Positions 63,939 to 64,000 of a stretch of DNA of 64,000 nucleotides are shown here, piece after piece. Source of the stretch: Pseudoneurospora amorphoporcata (Eukaryota > Ascomycota > Sordariomycetes > Sordariales > Sordariaceae); contig MU859113.1 in the NCBI GenBank assembly GCA_033297205.1, forward strand, positions 62,001 through 126,000. Reading direction: 5' to 3'. The notes beneath the pieces are model-generated. The model was not told where the DNA came from and ran no database searches. It saw only the letters and a list, made by a program, of their open reading frames with translations. A program made the translations under genes and the position numbers. Each line of letters opens with the position of its first letter. The first letter of the stretch is position 1.

Positions 63939-64000
63939 GAGCCTGGACAATCAATCGCAAGGAGCGAAGTGTTAGTGCTTTTTGTTTGTAGGGGCAGTTG

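Noticed and set aside
1..64000. CRISPR arrays, bacterial operons, integrated viral or retroelement coding regions
   Set aside because: None seen. The genes are spliced fungal nuclear genes, and no reverse transcriptase, integrase or transposase motif is recognisable on either strand.

Overview
The window is nuclear DNA of a filamentous ascomycete, most likely a Sordariomycete of the Neurospora/Sordaria type. The evidence is short GT-AG introns (mostly 55-90 nt) with CTAAC/CTGAC branch sites, one-gene transcription units with long pyrimidine-rich leaders, a HET-domain gene, an intron-bearing nuclear elongator tRNA-Met, and gene families typical of this clade (DUF6640, fungal CorA-like, Dal5-type permeases, Isa1, DUF1992). 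The genus is an inference. The sequence is a draft: a 10-N gap at 33728-33737 lies between long A-tracts inside an intron.

Layout. 1-7.7 kb: a 1586-aa low-complexity protein (+), converging on a Utp12-domain ribosome-biogenesis protein (-) whose stop codon is followed by 70 further in-frame codons. 9-18.9 kb: long intergenic stretches around a double-bromodomain/NET protein (BDF1/BET family). 18.9-24.4 kb, all +: a DUF6640 four-helix membrane protein, an SGNH-like protein lacking the catalytic residues, and an MFS transporter. 24.4-26 kb: a gene-free stretch with tRNA-like Pol III promoter motifs. 26-30.5 kb: a CorA-like protein and a HET-domain protein. 31-38 kb: replication factor C subunit 3 (+) facing two Dal5/ACS-family MFS permeases (-). 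38-46 kb: a fungal-specific protein whose first intron seems to be a decayed tandem-repeat array, then a DUF1992 (DNAJC28-like) probable mitochondrial protein. 46.15 kb: tRNA-Met(CAT) with a 31-nt intron. 46.3-52.4 kb: about 6 kb with no convincing gene. 52.4-64 kb: a 672-aa protein of unknown function, the ARMH3/DUF1741 homologue, ISA1, the WRNIP1/Mgs1 ATPase, and the edge of a small tail-anchored protein.

Most genes are unrelated housekeeping functions: 18S rRNA processing, acetyl-chromatin reading, clamp loading, replication-stress response, Fe-S cluster assembly and Golgi/ARF-linked lipid signalling. The few neighbourhoods that hint at shared roles are the two adjacent Dal5-family permeases (uptake of nitrogenous or vitamin-like organic anions) and the CorA-like/HET pair (both from expanded fungal accessory families). 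Exon boundaries were assigned by hand from splice consensus, phase agreement and protein continuity. No similarity search was run, so family names rest on recognised motifs.
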